A stretch of DNA of 34,591 nt from Phycisphaerales bacterium (GTDB taxonomy: Bacteria > Planctomycetota > Phycisphaerae > Phycisphaerales > SM1A02). Position 1 is the stretch's first letter; the number at the start of each line of letters is the position of its first letter. The notes under the pieces are model-generated. The model did not search any database, was not told the origin of the DNA, and worked only from the letters and a program-made list of their open reading frames with translations. Of the stretch, positions 23,439 through 31,425 are shown one piece after another. The DNA lies in assembly GCA_013003065.1 (NCBI GenBank), contig JABDLI010000277.1, positions 1 through 34,591 of the forward strand, read 5' to 3'. The translations under genes were made by a program, and so were the position numbers.

Positions 23439-24932
23439 ATGTTCCGGTCATGTTCCCTCGCCCTGCTGTTCATCGCCCTCCTCGCTTCCCCCGCTGACGC
23501 CGCCCGTCCGAACATCGTCATCGTGCTCGCCGACGATCTCGGCATCGGCGACGCGACCTGTTACAACCCCGACTCCCGCATCCCGACCCCCCACCTCGAT
23601 CGGGTTGCGCGCGAGGGGGTTCGTTTCGACGACGCGCACGCGCCGTCGGCCGTGTGCACCCCGACGCGGTACGGTCTGCTCACGGGCCACTACGCGTGGC
23701 GCACGCGTCTGACATCGGGCGTGCTCTGGACGGGTTGGGACCGGCCGCTGATCGAACCCGGCCGGCCCACCCTCGCGTCGTTCCTCCGCGCGAACGGATA
23801 CCGCACGGCGGTGGCCGGGAAGTGGCACCTCGGGTGGTCCTGGGCATCGACGGACGGCACGCCGGTCACCGTCGCGTCGCACGACCAAGTCGACTACACA
23901 CGACCGGTCTCCTCCGGTCCCGGGGACGCGGGCTTCGACGAGAGCTTCGTGATCCCCGCCTCGCTGGACATGCCCCCGTATCTCTGGCTCCAAGACGACC
24001 GCGTCGTCGCGGCGCCCACCGGGCACACCAAGGGAAGCCAACGCCGATGGAGCGGCGGCGGCGGCTTCTGGCGGGCCGGTCCGATCGCTCCCGGATTCGA
24101 ATTCGACGACGTCGTTCCGGCCGTGACCGAGCACGCCGTGGCGTTCGTGGAATCGTGTGCCGCCGCGTCCCGGGCTGGCGGCGAGCAGCCGTTCTTCCTC
24201 TACGTCCCCCTGCCCGCACCCCACACGCCGTGGGTGCCGGCGGCGGAATTCCAGGGACGGAGCGTCGTCGGCTGGTACGGTGACTTCGTGATGCAGACCG
24301 ACTGGGCCGTGGGCCGCATCCTTGCGGCGCTGGATCGCAACGGCCTCGCCGCAGACACTCTGCTCGTCGTGACGAGCGACAACGGCGCCCACTGGCCCGC
24401 CGGGCAAATCGCACGCTGGCAACACCACGCCAACGGACCGTGGCGTGGGCAGAAGGCGGACATCTGGGAAGGCGGCCACCGCGTTCCCTTCCTCGTGCGG
24501 TGGCCGGGGCGGGCGCCGGCCGGGTCGATCTCGAACGCGTTGATCGGCCTCGTCGATCTGATGGCGACGGTCGCGGACGCCATCGACGCGTCGTTGCCAC
24601 CATCCGCGACGCCCGATGGCGTCAGCATCCTCCCGCAGATTCGCGACCCGAATCGGGCCCCGGTTGCGCGCACGCTCGTCCATCACTCTCTGAACGGAAC
24701 GTTCGCCGTGCGTCGCGGGCGGTGGAAGCTCGTGGTCGACAACCTGGGCTCCGGCGGCTTCACCGCTCCCGCCAAGCGTCCTCCCGCCGCCGGCGAGCCG
24801 GGCGGCCAGCTCTACGATCTCGAGACCGACCCCCGGGAGCAGACGAACGTCTGGAACGCACACCCCGACATCGTCGCCGAGCTGGAGTCCGCACTCTCCG
24901 CCATACGCAGCAAACATCGCCAAGCTCAGTGA
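23439..24932 (+). CDS. Secreted sulfatase (arylsulfatase A-like)
   Basis: A 497-residue exported sulfatase. Residues 1-21 are a signal peptide (L-A-L-L-F-I-A-L-L-A-S-P-A-D-A). The catalytic motif is C73-T-P-T-R77 followed by Y-G-L-L-T-G; C73 would be oxidised to formylglycine. Metal ligands include D32-D33 in V-L-A-D-D-L-G and D-N in T-S-D-N-G-A-H. The G-K-W-H-L-G motif is also present. Planctomycetes carry many sulfatases for sulfated polysaccharides, and this one fits that group, but the substrate is not predictable. The start at 23439 puts the signal peptide at the N-terminus; an in-frame extension upstream adds only 16 residues before it. The sulfatase-maturing enzyme is not in the window. 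Confidence 0.93.
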   Translation: MFRSCSLALLFIALLASPADAARPNIVIVLADDLGIGDATCYNPDSRIPTPHLDRVAREGVRFDDAHAPSAVCTPTRYGLLTGHYAWRTRLTSGVLWTGWDRPLIEPGRPTLASFLRANGYRTAVAGKWHLGWSWASTDGTPVTVASHDQVDYTRPVSSGPGDAGFDESFVIPASLDMPPYLWLQDDRVVAAPTGHTKGSQRRWSGGGGFWRAGPIAPGFEFDDVVPAVTEHAVAFVESCAAASRAGGEQPFFLYVPLPAPHTPWVPAAEFQGRSVVGWYGDFVMQTDWAVGRILAALDRNGLAADTLLVVTSDNGAHWPAGQIARWQHHANGPWRGQKADIWEGGHRVPFLVRWPGRAPAGSISNALIGLVDLMATVADAIDASLPPSATPDGVSILPQIRDPNRAPVARTLVHHSLNGTFAVRRGRWKLVVDNLGSGGFTAPAKRPPAAGEPGGQLYDLETDPREQTNVWNAHPDIVAELESALSAIRSKHRQAQ

Positions 24933-24934
24933 TT

Positions 24935-24962
24935 TTGCCGTTGCAGTGCCCCCCCCTATAGT
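24935..24962 (+). promoter_or_regulatory. Promoter of the LVIVD-dockerin gene at 25006
   Basis: TTGCCG (24935-24940) and TATAGT (24957-24962) are spaced by 16 bases and lie in the 73-bp gap after the sulfatase stop. Each matches consensus at four or five of six positions. Confidence 0.45.
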
Positions 24963-25005
24963 CACCCTGACTTCGAAACGTCTCCGCGTCACGAAAGGAC
25001 AACTG

Positions 25006-26241
25006 ATGAACCGTCTCGCGAATGTCGTCGTCATGTCGCTGGCCCTCGGAAGCTCGGCGTGGGCACAAACGTGCGTCGACGGCGTGAGTTTCGTGGGAGG
25101 CTGGGACGGCTACCATGGGTCCTACGCCGACGTGTGGGGCGACGGCGACTTCGCGTACCTCGGACACTTCGGTCACGCGGGCGTTCACATCGTGGACATT
25201 TCCGATCCCGCCAATCCGGTGCTGGCCACCGAGTACCTGCTTCCGCCGCCCAATACCGACGCGTCGGCCCAGGACGTCAAGACCGGCGCGGGACTGCTCT
25301 TCATTTCGCTGGAGGGAACCGACCGGAGCGTCCACATCGTCGACGTCCGCAACCCGCGAACCCCGCAGGGTCTCGTGGACATTGCGCTGCCCGACTACGG
25401 CCACATCCACAACGTGTTCTACCACGAGGGATACCTCTACATCGCCGACAGCAACACGACGCGGGTGGGCATCATCGATCTGACCGATTTCGACCCGGAC
25501 GCGCCGCCGGCCGCCCCGATCACGACGGCGAAGTGGATCCTGGAAGGCGTGGGAACGTCGAAGGTCCACGACATCACGGTCGTGGGCAACCGTCTCTATG
25601 CGAGCGCGTGGGACAGCGGCATCTGGATCTACGACATCACCGATATCGACACCACGCCGCCGCAGTTCCTCGGGTCTCACCCCGGCGAGAACACCCATTC
25701 GGCGTGGCCGACCGACGACGGTCGGTTCGTCATCACCGGCGAGGAACGCTCGGGCGGCGGCATCATCGTCCACCGCATCGACGAGGTGAAGGGCGGCGGC
25801 GTCGACCTGACCGTCACCGACATGGTCGCGCTCTCGGCCGGCGAGGCGAGCAGCGTGCACAATCAGCTCGCGATCGGATATCGCGTCTACAACTCCTGGT
25901 ACGACGCCGGGCTGCGGGTGTATGACGTCGATCCGATCACCGGCACGCTGACCCCCGCCGCGTGCTACGACACGTCCGAGATGGGCTCGGTGTGGGGCGT
26001 CTATCCGTTTCTCGGCCTCGACCGGGTGCTGCTCAGCGCACGAAACACCGGCCTGGTCGTCGTCGCGATGGACCAGGCAACGCCGGGCGACGTCGACGGC
26101 GACGGAGACGTGGACTTCTCCGACCTGCTGGCGTTGTTGGCCGCATGGGGGCCCTGCCCTGCGTGCCCGGCGGACTTCGACGGGGATGGTGACGTCGATT
26201 TCGCGGATCTGCTCGTGCTGCTCGCGGGCTGGACGGCCTGA
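25006..26241 (+). CDS. Secreted LVIVD-repeat beta-propeller with C-terminal dockerin repeats
   Basis: A 411-residue exported protein. Residues 1-21 are a signal peptide (ends A-W-A-Q). The body is built from LVIVD-type repeats (G-V-H-I-V-D-I-S-D-P, S-V-H-I-V-D-V-R-N-P, G-I-W-I-Y-D-I-T-D), which form a beta-propeller. The last 50 residues are two dockerin type I-like calcium loops (D-V-D-G-D-G-D-V-D-F-S-D-L-L and D-F-D-G-D-G-D-V-D-F-A-D-L-L) separated by a W-G-P-C-P-A-C-P linker. This tail is a hallmark of Phycisphaerae surface proteins; its role outside cellulosomes is not established. AAGGA lies six bases before the chosen ATG; a longer frame lacks a signal peptide at its start. A larger relative is encoded at 29324. 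Confidence 0.88.
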   Translation: MNRLANVVVMSLALGSSAWAQTCVDGVSFVGGWDGYHGSYADVWGDGDFAYLGHFGHAGVHIVDISDPANPVLATEYLLPPPNTDASAQDVKTGAGLLFISLEGTDRSVHIVDVRNPRTPQGLVDIALPDYGHIHNVFYHEGYLYIADSNTTRVGIIDLTDFDPDAPPAAPITTAKWILEGVGTSKVHDITVVGNRLYASAWDSGIWIYDITDIDTTPPQFLGSHPGENTHSAWPTDDGRFVITGEERSGGGIIVHRIDEVKGGGVDLTVTDMVALSAGEASSVHNQLAIGYRVYNSWYDAGLRVYDVDPITGTLTPAACYDTSEMGSVWGVYPFLGLDRVLLSARNTGLVVVAMDQATPGDVDGDGDVDFSDLLALLAAWGPCPACPADFDGDGDVDFADLLVLLAGWTA

Positions 26242-26344
26242 CCAACCGGAGGGAATCGCTCTCCTTCCCAGCTAAGATGCGTCCGGATCGCGACGATCTC
26301 CCCATCGTCTCTCTTCGACTCGATCTTCGCCGGAGCGTTCCCCC

Positions 26345-27550
26345 ATGCCCCCCTTTCCATCGGTCCCTTTCGTCATCACGCGGATCACCCTCCTCGCCAC
26401 GCTGGCCCTCGGCGCATGCGCCAAGGAACCGCCGGCGACGCCGGCCGCAGTGGTCCCCGCCCCCGCGGAGACGCCCCCCGCCGTGTCGGCGTCACCACCA
26501 TCGCCCGCGGCCACTCCCCACACGCCGACGGCAACGGGGCCGCGTCTCGCGCTCACGACGACGCGGCATGATTTCGGACAGATCTGGGATGTTCATCCGC
26601 AGGCGTGCGAGTTCCCGTTCACGAACACCGGCTCGACCCCCCTGCAGATTCTCCGCGTCGATCCCGGGTGCAGCTGCACCTCGGCCAACGTCCCCGTGCG
26701 GCGTCTCGCGCCGGGCGAATCGTCCGCGGTCCAGATCACGTACAACCCCACCGGACACCGGGGCCCCAAGGATCTGCGTGTGCGTCTGGTGACGAATGAC
26801 CCCACCCAGAACGTGGCGGAGATGCGTTTCGCGGCGATGGTCTCGCCCTTCCTGCGTTTCCAACCCGATCTGCTTCGCTTCGACGTCGTTGCGAAGGGCC
26901 AGCCGCACGAGGCGACGATCGCGGTCACGTCGCCCGACCCCGAGATGGTGATCGAGTCGCTGAAGACGACGGCCCGGACCGTCACCACGTGGGGACTTCG
27001 CGACGACGGGGATTTCCTCGCCGCTCGGCTCCTCGGCCCCGACGAGCCGATCCCCGGCCCTGCCTCGTTCACGCATCGCCCGGGCCAGCAGCTCGTCGCG
27101 GTCACGATCAAGGACACGGCGCCGTGGGGCGCGCTGTTCGGGCAGATCGACGTGACCGCACGCGGCAAGCTGCCGAGCGGCGAAACCGTCACCCACACCA
27201 CGACCGTGCACTGCAACGCCTCCGTGTACGGCGATCTGCGTGTCCAGCAGCAGATGTTCAGCCTTGGCCAGGTGAATCCCGGCACCACTTTCCGGGTGAC
27301 GAATCGCCTCACCCGGCGTTCCGGGCAACCGTTCTCGATCGTCTCCACCAACGTTGGCGGCACGCCCATCCCCGGCATTCGCGTGCTGGTCGAGCCGATC
27401 CGCGCGATCGACGAGGTCGGCTATGACCTCACCGTGACGGGCAACGTCGGCAATCACGCGGGTGCGATCACCGGAGCCGTCACGATTCGGACCGATGTTG
27501 CGGGGGAAGAGGAGCTGCACGTGCGGTTGACGGGGTTCGCGCGGAAGTAG
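26345..27550 (+). CDS. DUF1573-domain lipoprotein
   Basis: A 401-residue envelope protein. A signal sequence ends in A-L-G-A-C25, a good lipobox. A proline/alanine/threonine-rich linker (about 27-65) leads to a DUF1573 immunoglobulin-like domain (H-D-F-G-Q-I-W, F-P-F-T-N-T-G, P-G-C-S-C-T-S, Y-N-P-T-G-H-R-G). Further beta-rich segments follow to the C-terminus, where V-T-I-R-T-D recurs. DUF1573 proteins are common in planctomycetes and Bacteroidota and are thought to be surface proteins of unknown function. The start at 26345 places the hydrophobic segment near residue 12. The hexamer array follows the stop by 10 bp. Confidence 0.85.
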   Translation: MPPFPSVPFVITRITLLATLALGACAKEPPATPAAVVPAPAETPPAVSASPPSPAATPHTPTATGPRLALTTTRHDFGQIWDVHPQACEFPFTNTGSTPLQILRVDPGCSCTSANVPVRRLAPGESSAVQITYNPTGHRGPKDLRVRLVTNDPTQNVAEMRFAAMVSPFLRFQPDLLRFDVVAKGQPHEATIAVTSPDPEMVIESLKTTARTVTTWGLRDDGDFLAARLLGPDEPIPGPASFTHRPGQQLVAVTIKDTAPWGALFGQIDVTARGKLPSGETVTHTTTVHCNASVYGDLRVQQQMFSLGQVNPGTTFRVTNRLTRRSGQPFSIVSTNVGGTPIPGIRVLVEPIRAIDEVGYDLTVTGNVGNHAGAITGAVTIRTDVAGEEELHVRLTGFARK

Positions 27551-27560
27551 GTTTTGGTTT

Positions 27561-27706
27561 CGGGGCCGGGGCCGGGTCCGGGGCCGCGTCCGTGTCCGCG
27601 TCCGTGTCCGCGTCCGCGTCCGCGTCCGTGCTCGCGTCCGTGCCCGTGCCCGCGTCCGCGGCCGTGCCCGCGTCCGTGACCGTGACCGCGTCCGCGCCCG
27701 CATCCC
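27561..27706. repeat. Degenerate hexamer array, consensus G-Y-G-Y-C-C
   Basis: About two dozen six-base units, mostly GCGTCC, GTGTCC, GTGCCC or GGGGCC, run without interruption between the DUF1573 stop and the tRNA promoter. Units differ by one or two bases and every third base is biased, so in one plus-strand frame the array reads as Ser-Ala/Val repeats; I take that as a by-product and not a gene. It looks like a slippage-prone simple repeat. Confidence 0.85.
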
Positions 27707-27719
27707 CGCACGATTCAGC

Positions 27720-27725
27720 TATACT
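27720..27725 (+). promoter_or_regulatory. -10 element (TATACT) of the tRNA-Val gene
   Basis: TATACT, one mismatch to consensus, lies 13 bases before the tRNA. The -35 position falls within the last bases of the hexamer array, so no clear -35 hexamer is present. Confidence 0.5.
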
Positions 27726-27738
27726 CCCCGCCGACCGC

Positions 27739-27812
27739 GGGCCATTAGCTCAGTTGGCTAGAGCGCACGGATCACACCCGTGAGGTCACAGGTTCGAGTC
27801 CTGTATGGCCCA
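27739..27812 (+). tRNA. tRNA-Val(CAC)
   Basis: A complete cloverleaf. The acceptor stem pairs GGGCCAT (27739-27745) with ATGGCCC (27805-27811), followed by discriminator A. The D arm has A-G-C-T-C...G-A-G-C, the anticodon stem CACGG/CCGTG encloses loop ATCACAC, whose central triplet CAC reads valine GUG, and the T arm is ACAGG-TTCGAGT-CCTGT. No CCA is encoded. A truncated integrase lies directly downstream, so the 3' end may be an attachment site. Confidence 0.95.
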
Positions 27813-27915
27813 TTTCAGTAACCCACGCTGAACGCCGAATTTGGCGTACCCGCCCACGTGCGGCGGCGCGGCTGGAAAGCTCCGCAAGACCGGTAGCGTA
27901 CCGGAGGAGACAGCC

Positions 27916-28255
27916 ATGCCCGCCCGCGTCACAAAAACCCATATCCCTAAGTACCGGCACCACAAGGCCTCCGGCCTCGCCGTCGTTCGACGGTCGCGAC
28001 GTCTACCTTGGTCGGTACGACACCCCCGAGAGCCGCGCGGAATACGACCGCCACATCGCGGAGTGGCTCGCGTCCGGTCGACACCGTCCCCACTCCGGTC
28101 CGTCCCTCACCGTCGTCCAGCTCATCGCGCGGTACTGGCCGTACGTGACCGAGTACTACCGGAAGAATGGCAAGCCAACCTCCGAGGTCTCGACCATCCG
28201 GTCGGCCCTCGAGCCACTCTGCGGGGACCGGGTTGTTGTCACAGCAAGACCGTAA
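27916..28255 (+). pseudogene. Tyrosine recombinase/integrase, frameshifted and truncated
   Basis: An integrase N-terminus broken by a frameshift near 27985-27992. From the ATG at 27916 (GGAGGAG six bases upstream) the first frame reads I-P-K-Y-R-H-H-K-A-S-G-L-A-V-V. The next frame then gives G-R-D-V-Y-L-G-R-Y-D-T, S-R-A-E-Y-D-R-H-I-A-E-W, L-T-V-V-Q-L-I-A-R-Y-W and G-K-P-T-S-E, ending at a stop at 28253. These blocks match the N-terminal, DNA-arm-binding part of planctomycete phage-type integrases. The whole catalytic domain (R...H-x-x-R...Y) is missing, replaced by unrelated sequence, so it cannot recombine DNA. Confidence 0.85.
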
Positions 28256-28325
28256 GCTCAAGTTCACCTGCTCGGCTTGCGGCCATGAGTTCTGGCGGGA
28301 TGAGTGGAGTGGCGGCGATGCGTGA
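28242..28325 (+). pseudogene. C-terminal zinc-ribbon fragment
   Basis: A 27-codon tail (K-L-K-F-T-C-S-A-C-G-H-E-F-W-R-D) with a C-x-x-C knuckle, running straight out of the integrase remnant in another frame and ending at TGA 28323. It has no start of its own and looks like the end of a different gene joined here by deletion. The family is not recognised. Confidence 0.45.
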
Positions 28326-28375
28326 TCTCCGTCCGCAGGCAGCCGTCGGTGGCACGGTCGAAGTGCACCGAATAG

Positions 28376-28926
28376 CTCGACGGGCCGCGTGGGATCGCGG
28401 TCGACGGCTCAGGCAACGTCTACGTAGCAGGCGCGGCTTCTGACAACGCCTTCATGATCGATCCCGCAGGCACAATAACCAGATCATCAGTAGCGCTGGT
28501 GATGGTGTGAATGAACTCGACAGTGCCCATTCCATCGCCGTCGATAGCTCCGGGAACGTATATGTGACGGGTGCACTCTCTGTGAATGCGTTCAGGGTCG
28601 CACCTGATGGCTCGATCACGCAGATCATCGACATCAGTGGCGACGGCACGAACACGCTCAATCAAGCTCGTGGACTCGCCGTTGATGACTCTGGGAATGT
28701 GTTTGTGACTGGTGGTGCGTCTGACAACGCTTTCAGAATTGGCTCGAAAGGCACGATTACGCAGATCATCGACAGCGGTGGCGACGCGGTCAACCTGCTT
28801 GACTATGCGGGTCGGATCGCCGTCGATGATGCCGGGGATGTTTATGTAACGGGTCTTGATTCTGACAACGCGTTCAAGATCGAGGATCCGCTACCGGTTG
28901 AGTTGCAGAGGTTCTTGATCGACTAG
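28376..28926 (+). pseudogene. NHL/SBBP-type repeat protein fragment, frameshifted
   Basis: About three and a half repeats of roughly 50 residues with the pattern A-V-D-x-S-G-N-V-Y-V-T-G, S-D-N-A-F-x-I, G-T-I-T-Q-I-I-D, as in SBBP/NHL beta-propeller proteins. The first repeat (from 28376) is in one frame; a single-base loss near 28480 shifts the rest into the frame that runs to the stop at 28924. A stop codon lies in frame just before 28376, and there is no signal peptide, so the N-terminus is missing. The C-terminus (P-L-P-V-E-L-Q-R-F) looks natural. A short in-frame GTG start at 28507 would give 139 residues, but expression of that fragment is doubtful. Confidence 0.7.
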
Positions 28927-29245
28927 GCCAGATCGGCCCTAGAGGCGTCACTCACCACGGGCACACATTCATGGGGCGTGAGCCGGTGCTGGGACAGCCG
29001 ATCACGCGCGCACTGGGAAGCGGGTACACCCCCACGGGTTCAGGCATATGCACGTGGTAGAGTTGATTCGGACATTTGTGTTTCGAGGCGATCAGTCAGC
29101 GGGCTTTGAGCACAAGAATAAACCATTCCGGCCTAGCCCATCGTGCTCCTCACGGTCCGTGCGCATAGGAGAATCGTGGTGGAAGATAGGGATTGCAAGC
29201 CGGATGACCAGAGGCCGCGCGCGGCCCGCATGGTGTAGAGTCCCC
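28927..29245. other. Intergenic stretch without a recognisable gene
   Basis: No open frame with a plausible start and family is seen on either strand. An open frame continues upstream from the LVIVD gene at 29324 to 29048, but it has no signal peptide or repeats and runs through A+T-richer, non-coding-looking sequence. The stretch is probably debris from the rearranged element plus the upstream region of that gene. Confidence 0.6.
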
Positions 29246-29274
29246 TTGAGGCGATCGCTGTATGCGGCGACAAT
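29246..29274 (+). promoter_or_regulatory. Promoter of the LVIVD-dockerin gene at 29324
   Basis: TTGAGG (29246-29251) and GACAAT (29269-29274) are separated by exactly 17 bases and lie about 50 bases before the gene start. Confidence 0.5.
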
Positions 29275-29323
29275 CCATGCAAACCGGCCGCCTGATCACT
29301 CTCTTCGGCGAAGGAGCATGGCC

Positions 29324-31369
29324 ATGACGTATTCGCGCGGAATGATGGCGCTGGTGGCGGCGGTAGCGATGCTCAATGCCTTCGGTGTACGCCTGCAAGC
29401 GCAAACATGCGATCCAACTCTCTTGCGGTCGTTTAGCGGGACGTTTTATGGCGTCGGCACCGACAATTCGATGGTATTCATCGCTCGAATCGACGGGCTT
29501 GTGGTCGTCGACGTGAGTGAGCCGAAACTCCCGGTCGTTGTCGGTTGGGCGGATATACCAGGAGAGGCGAGCGACGTCGCTGCGGGGCCCGGCGTCGTGT
29601 ACTTGGCTCATGACGACGGACTCTACGTAATCGATGTCACAGATCCTTCTCACCCTAAGACCATCGGCGTTGTCACCACGCCGTCAGCCTTGCGCTGTGT
29701 CGCGGTCGAGCGCGGCATAGCCTACGCGGGGACGAATGACGGGGTCTTCATAGTCGACGTGAGCGATCCGGCGAATCCAAATCAGATCGGAATGATCGAG
29801 GCGCCCGCCCTCGACGTCGTACTGAGCGGATCGACGGCTTACATCGTGGGTGACGATCTGCGGACAATAGACGTGAGCGATCCGACTGCCCCAACGATCC
29901 TCGGCGTCTTCGATCCGCCGTGTCGATGCCTGACCGCGATCGGCGTGGAAGCCGGGACCGCATACATCACGGCCAGCGGAGACTTCAAAGGTTTGTACGT
30001 CATCGATGTCACCGATCCCACGAGCCCGGCCCTACTCACATCGCAGGCCCTCGGATCGGGCGGGATGAGAACCATCGCCGCTACCGGAGACCTGGTGTAC
30101 TTGGCGGATTTTGACCGACTGTGGGTCCTCGACGTACGCGATCGGTCGAGCCCGACCATCGTTGGATCGCTCGGGATCGATGCGGGCTTGGGCCTTGCGG
30201 TCGGCACCGATGTTGTGCATCTCGTCACTAGCGAAGGTCTGCGCATCGTCGACGTGTCGTTGGCGTCGACCCCTACCGTTGTGGGAGGCATTGATACGCT
30301 CCGGAGCGCCGCTGACGTGGCGGTCGTCGGCGACATCGCGTACGTGGCCGCCCAGAGCAACGGTCTCCGCATCGTTGACGTGAGCAACCCGACGTTTCCG
30401 CTGATGCTTTCGACCGTCGAGCCACTGGACGCGGCCTTCGGGAAGTTCCGTGGGATCGCTGTCGAGCGACCGATTGCATACGTGGCAGCAGGCGATTCAG
30501 GGCTTGTCGTGATCGACGTCAGTGACCCAAGGGCCCCCATCATCACCGGGTCCGTCGAGACACCTGACCGGGCCACCGATGTCACGGTAACTCGCAACCT
30601 CGCTCTCGTTGCTGCCTTCGGGGCGGGGCTGCAGATCATCGACGTTAGTGACCCTTCCGATCCGAGAATCGTCGGGTCCTTCGACACGCCCAGTCAAGCA
30701 CGAGACGTCGTTGTCAGAACAGACTTGGCCTACGTCGCCGACTGGGACAGCGGACTGCAGATCATCGGCTTCGACAATCCGGCCGAGCCTGTTCTCATCG
30801 GATCGCTGAGCCTCTCCGATCGCGCGAACGGTGTCGCGGTGACGGCGGATGTCGCATATGTCGCAGATTGGGAGGCCGGACTTCAGATTGTTGACGTCAG
30901 CAATCCGTCTGCGCCTCTGTCTCTGGGGTCAGTCGCGCTGGCCGGTGAGGCCAGAGGCGTAACGGTGGCCGGAGGCCGGGCGTGGGTCATGCACGAAGAA
31001 ACGCCGTTCGGATGGCTCCAGGGGTTCGATCTTCGTGACCCTCGGAGCCCGCTTCCGATCGGTTCCCTCAGCCTTCTCCTCCGAGGCGGAGATGCCGGCG
31101 ATGTGACGATCAATAGCGACACGGCCTATGTTCCGGGTTCGTGGGGCGGGGCAATCGGTCGAGGTGTGTATTTGATTGACGTTGGTTCATGCCTCGCTGA
31201 GTGCCCCGACACCGACGGCAACGACACGGTCGATTTCATTGACCTGCTCAATGTCCTCGCCGACTGGGGTACGGATGGGTCGGGGCACGGCGGCGATGTC
31301 GATGACGATGGCGAGGTCGGCTTCTCCGACCTGTTGTTGGTATTGTCGAACTGGGGGGCGTGCGAATGA
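29324..31369 (+). CDS. Large secreted LVIVD-repeat protein with dockerin repeats
   Basis: A 681-residue exported protein. A signal peptide occupies about residues 1-27 (hydrophobic M-M-A-L-V-A-A-V-A-M-L, then L-Q-A-Q-T). About 13 repeats of 40-45 residues follow, each centred on a motif like G-L-Y-V-I-D-V-T-D-P or G-L-Q-I-V-D-V-S-N-P preceded by an A-Y-V-A strand, enough for two stacked propellers. The tail has two dockerin-type calcium loops (D-T-D-G-N-D-T-V-D-F-I-D-L-L and D-V-D-D-D-G-E-V-G-F-S-D-L-L), each followed by W-G. The first ATG at 29318 is only one base from AAGGAG, so the second ATG at 29324, seven bases away, was chosen. Codon use is less GC-biased than in the relative at 25006, in keeping with the accessory region. 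Confidence 0.88.
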   Translation: MTYSRGMMALVAAVAMLNAFGVRLQAQTCDPTLLRSFSGTFYGVGTDNSMVFIARIDGLVVVDVSEPKLPVVVGWADIPGEASDVAAGPGVVYLAHDDGLYVIDVTDPSHPKTIGVVTTPSALRCVAVERGIAYAGTNDGVFIVDVSDPANPNQIGMIEAPALDVVLSGSTAYIVGDDLRTIDVSDPTAPTILGVFDPPCRCLTAIGVEAGTAYITASGDFKGLYVIDVTDPTSPALLTSQALGSGGMRTIAATGDLVYLADFDRLWVLDVRDRSSPTIVGSLGIDAGLGLAVGTDVVHLVTSEGLRIVDVSLASTPTVVGGIDTLRSAADVAVVGDIAYVAAQSNGLRIVDVSNPTFPLMLSTVEPLDAAFGKFRGIAVERPIAYVAAGDSGLVVIDVSDPRAPIITGSVETPDRATDVTVTRNLALVAAFGAGLQIIDVSDPSDPRIVGSFDTPSQARDVVVRTDLAYVADWDSGLQIIGFDNPAEPVLIGSLSLSDRANGVAVTADVAYVADWEAGLQIVDVSNPSAPLSLGSVALAGEARGVTVAGGRAWVMHEETPFGWLQGFDLRDPRSPLPIGSLSLLLRGGDAGDVTINSDTAYVPGSWGGAIGRGVYLIDVGSCLAECPDTDGNDTVDFIDLLNVLADWGTDGSGHGGDVDDDGEVGFSDLLLVLSNWGACE

Positions 31370-31425
31370 GCCGCCGCCGGCACGGTCGTTCTCCGGCGTG
31401 CGATGGGTGTTGCGAGCGGCGTGAC

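Noticed and set aside
27561-27706. CRISPR-like array
   Set aside because: Units are six bases with no spacers; a simple tandem repeat, not CRISPR. No other CRISPR-like pattern was seen in the window.
27592-27783. Ser/Ala/Val-rich open frame through the hexamer array
   Set aside because: It is the translation of the simple repeat and continues into the tRNA; not a gene.
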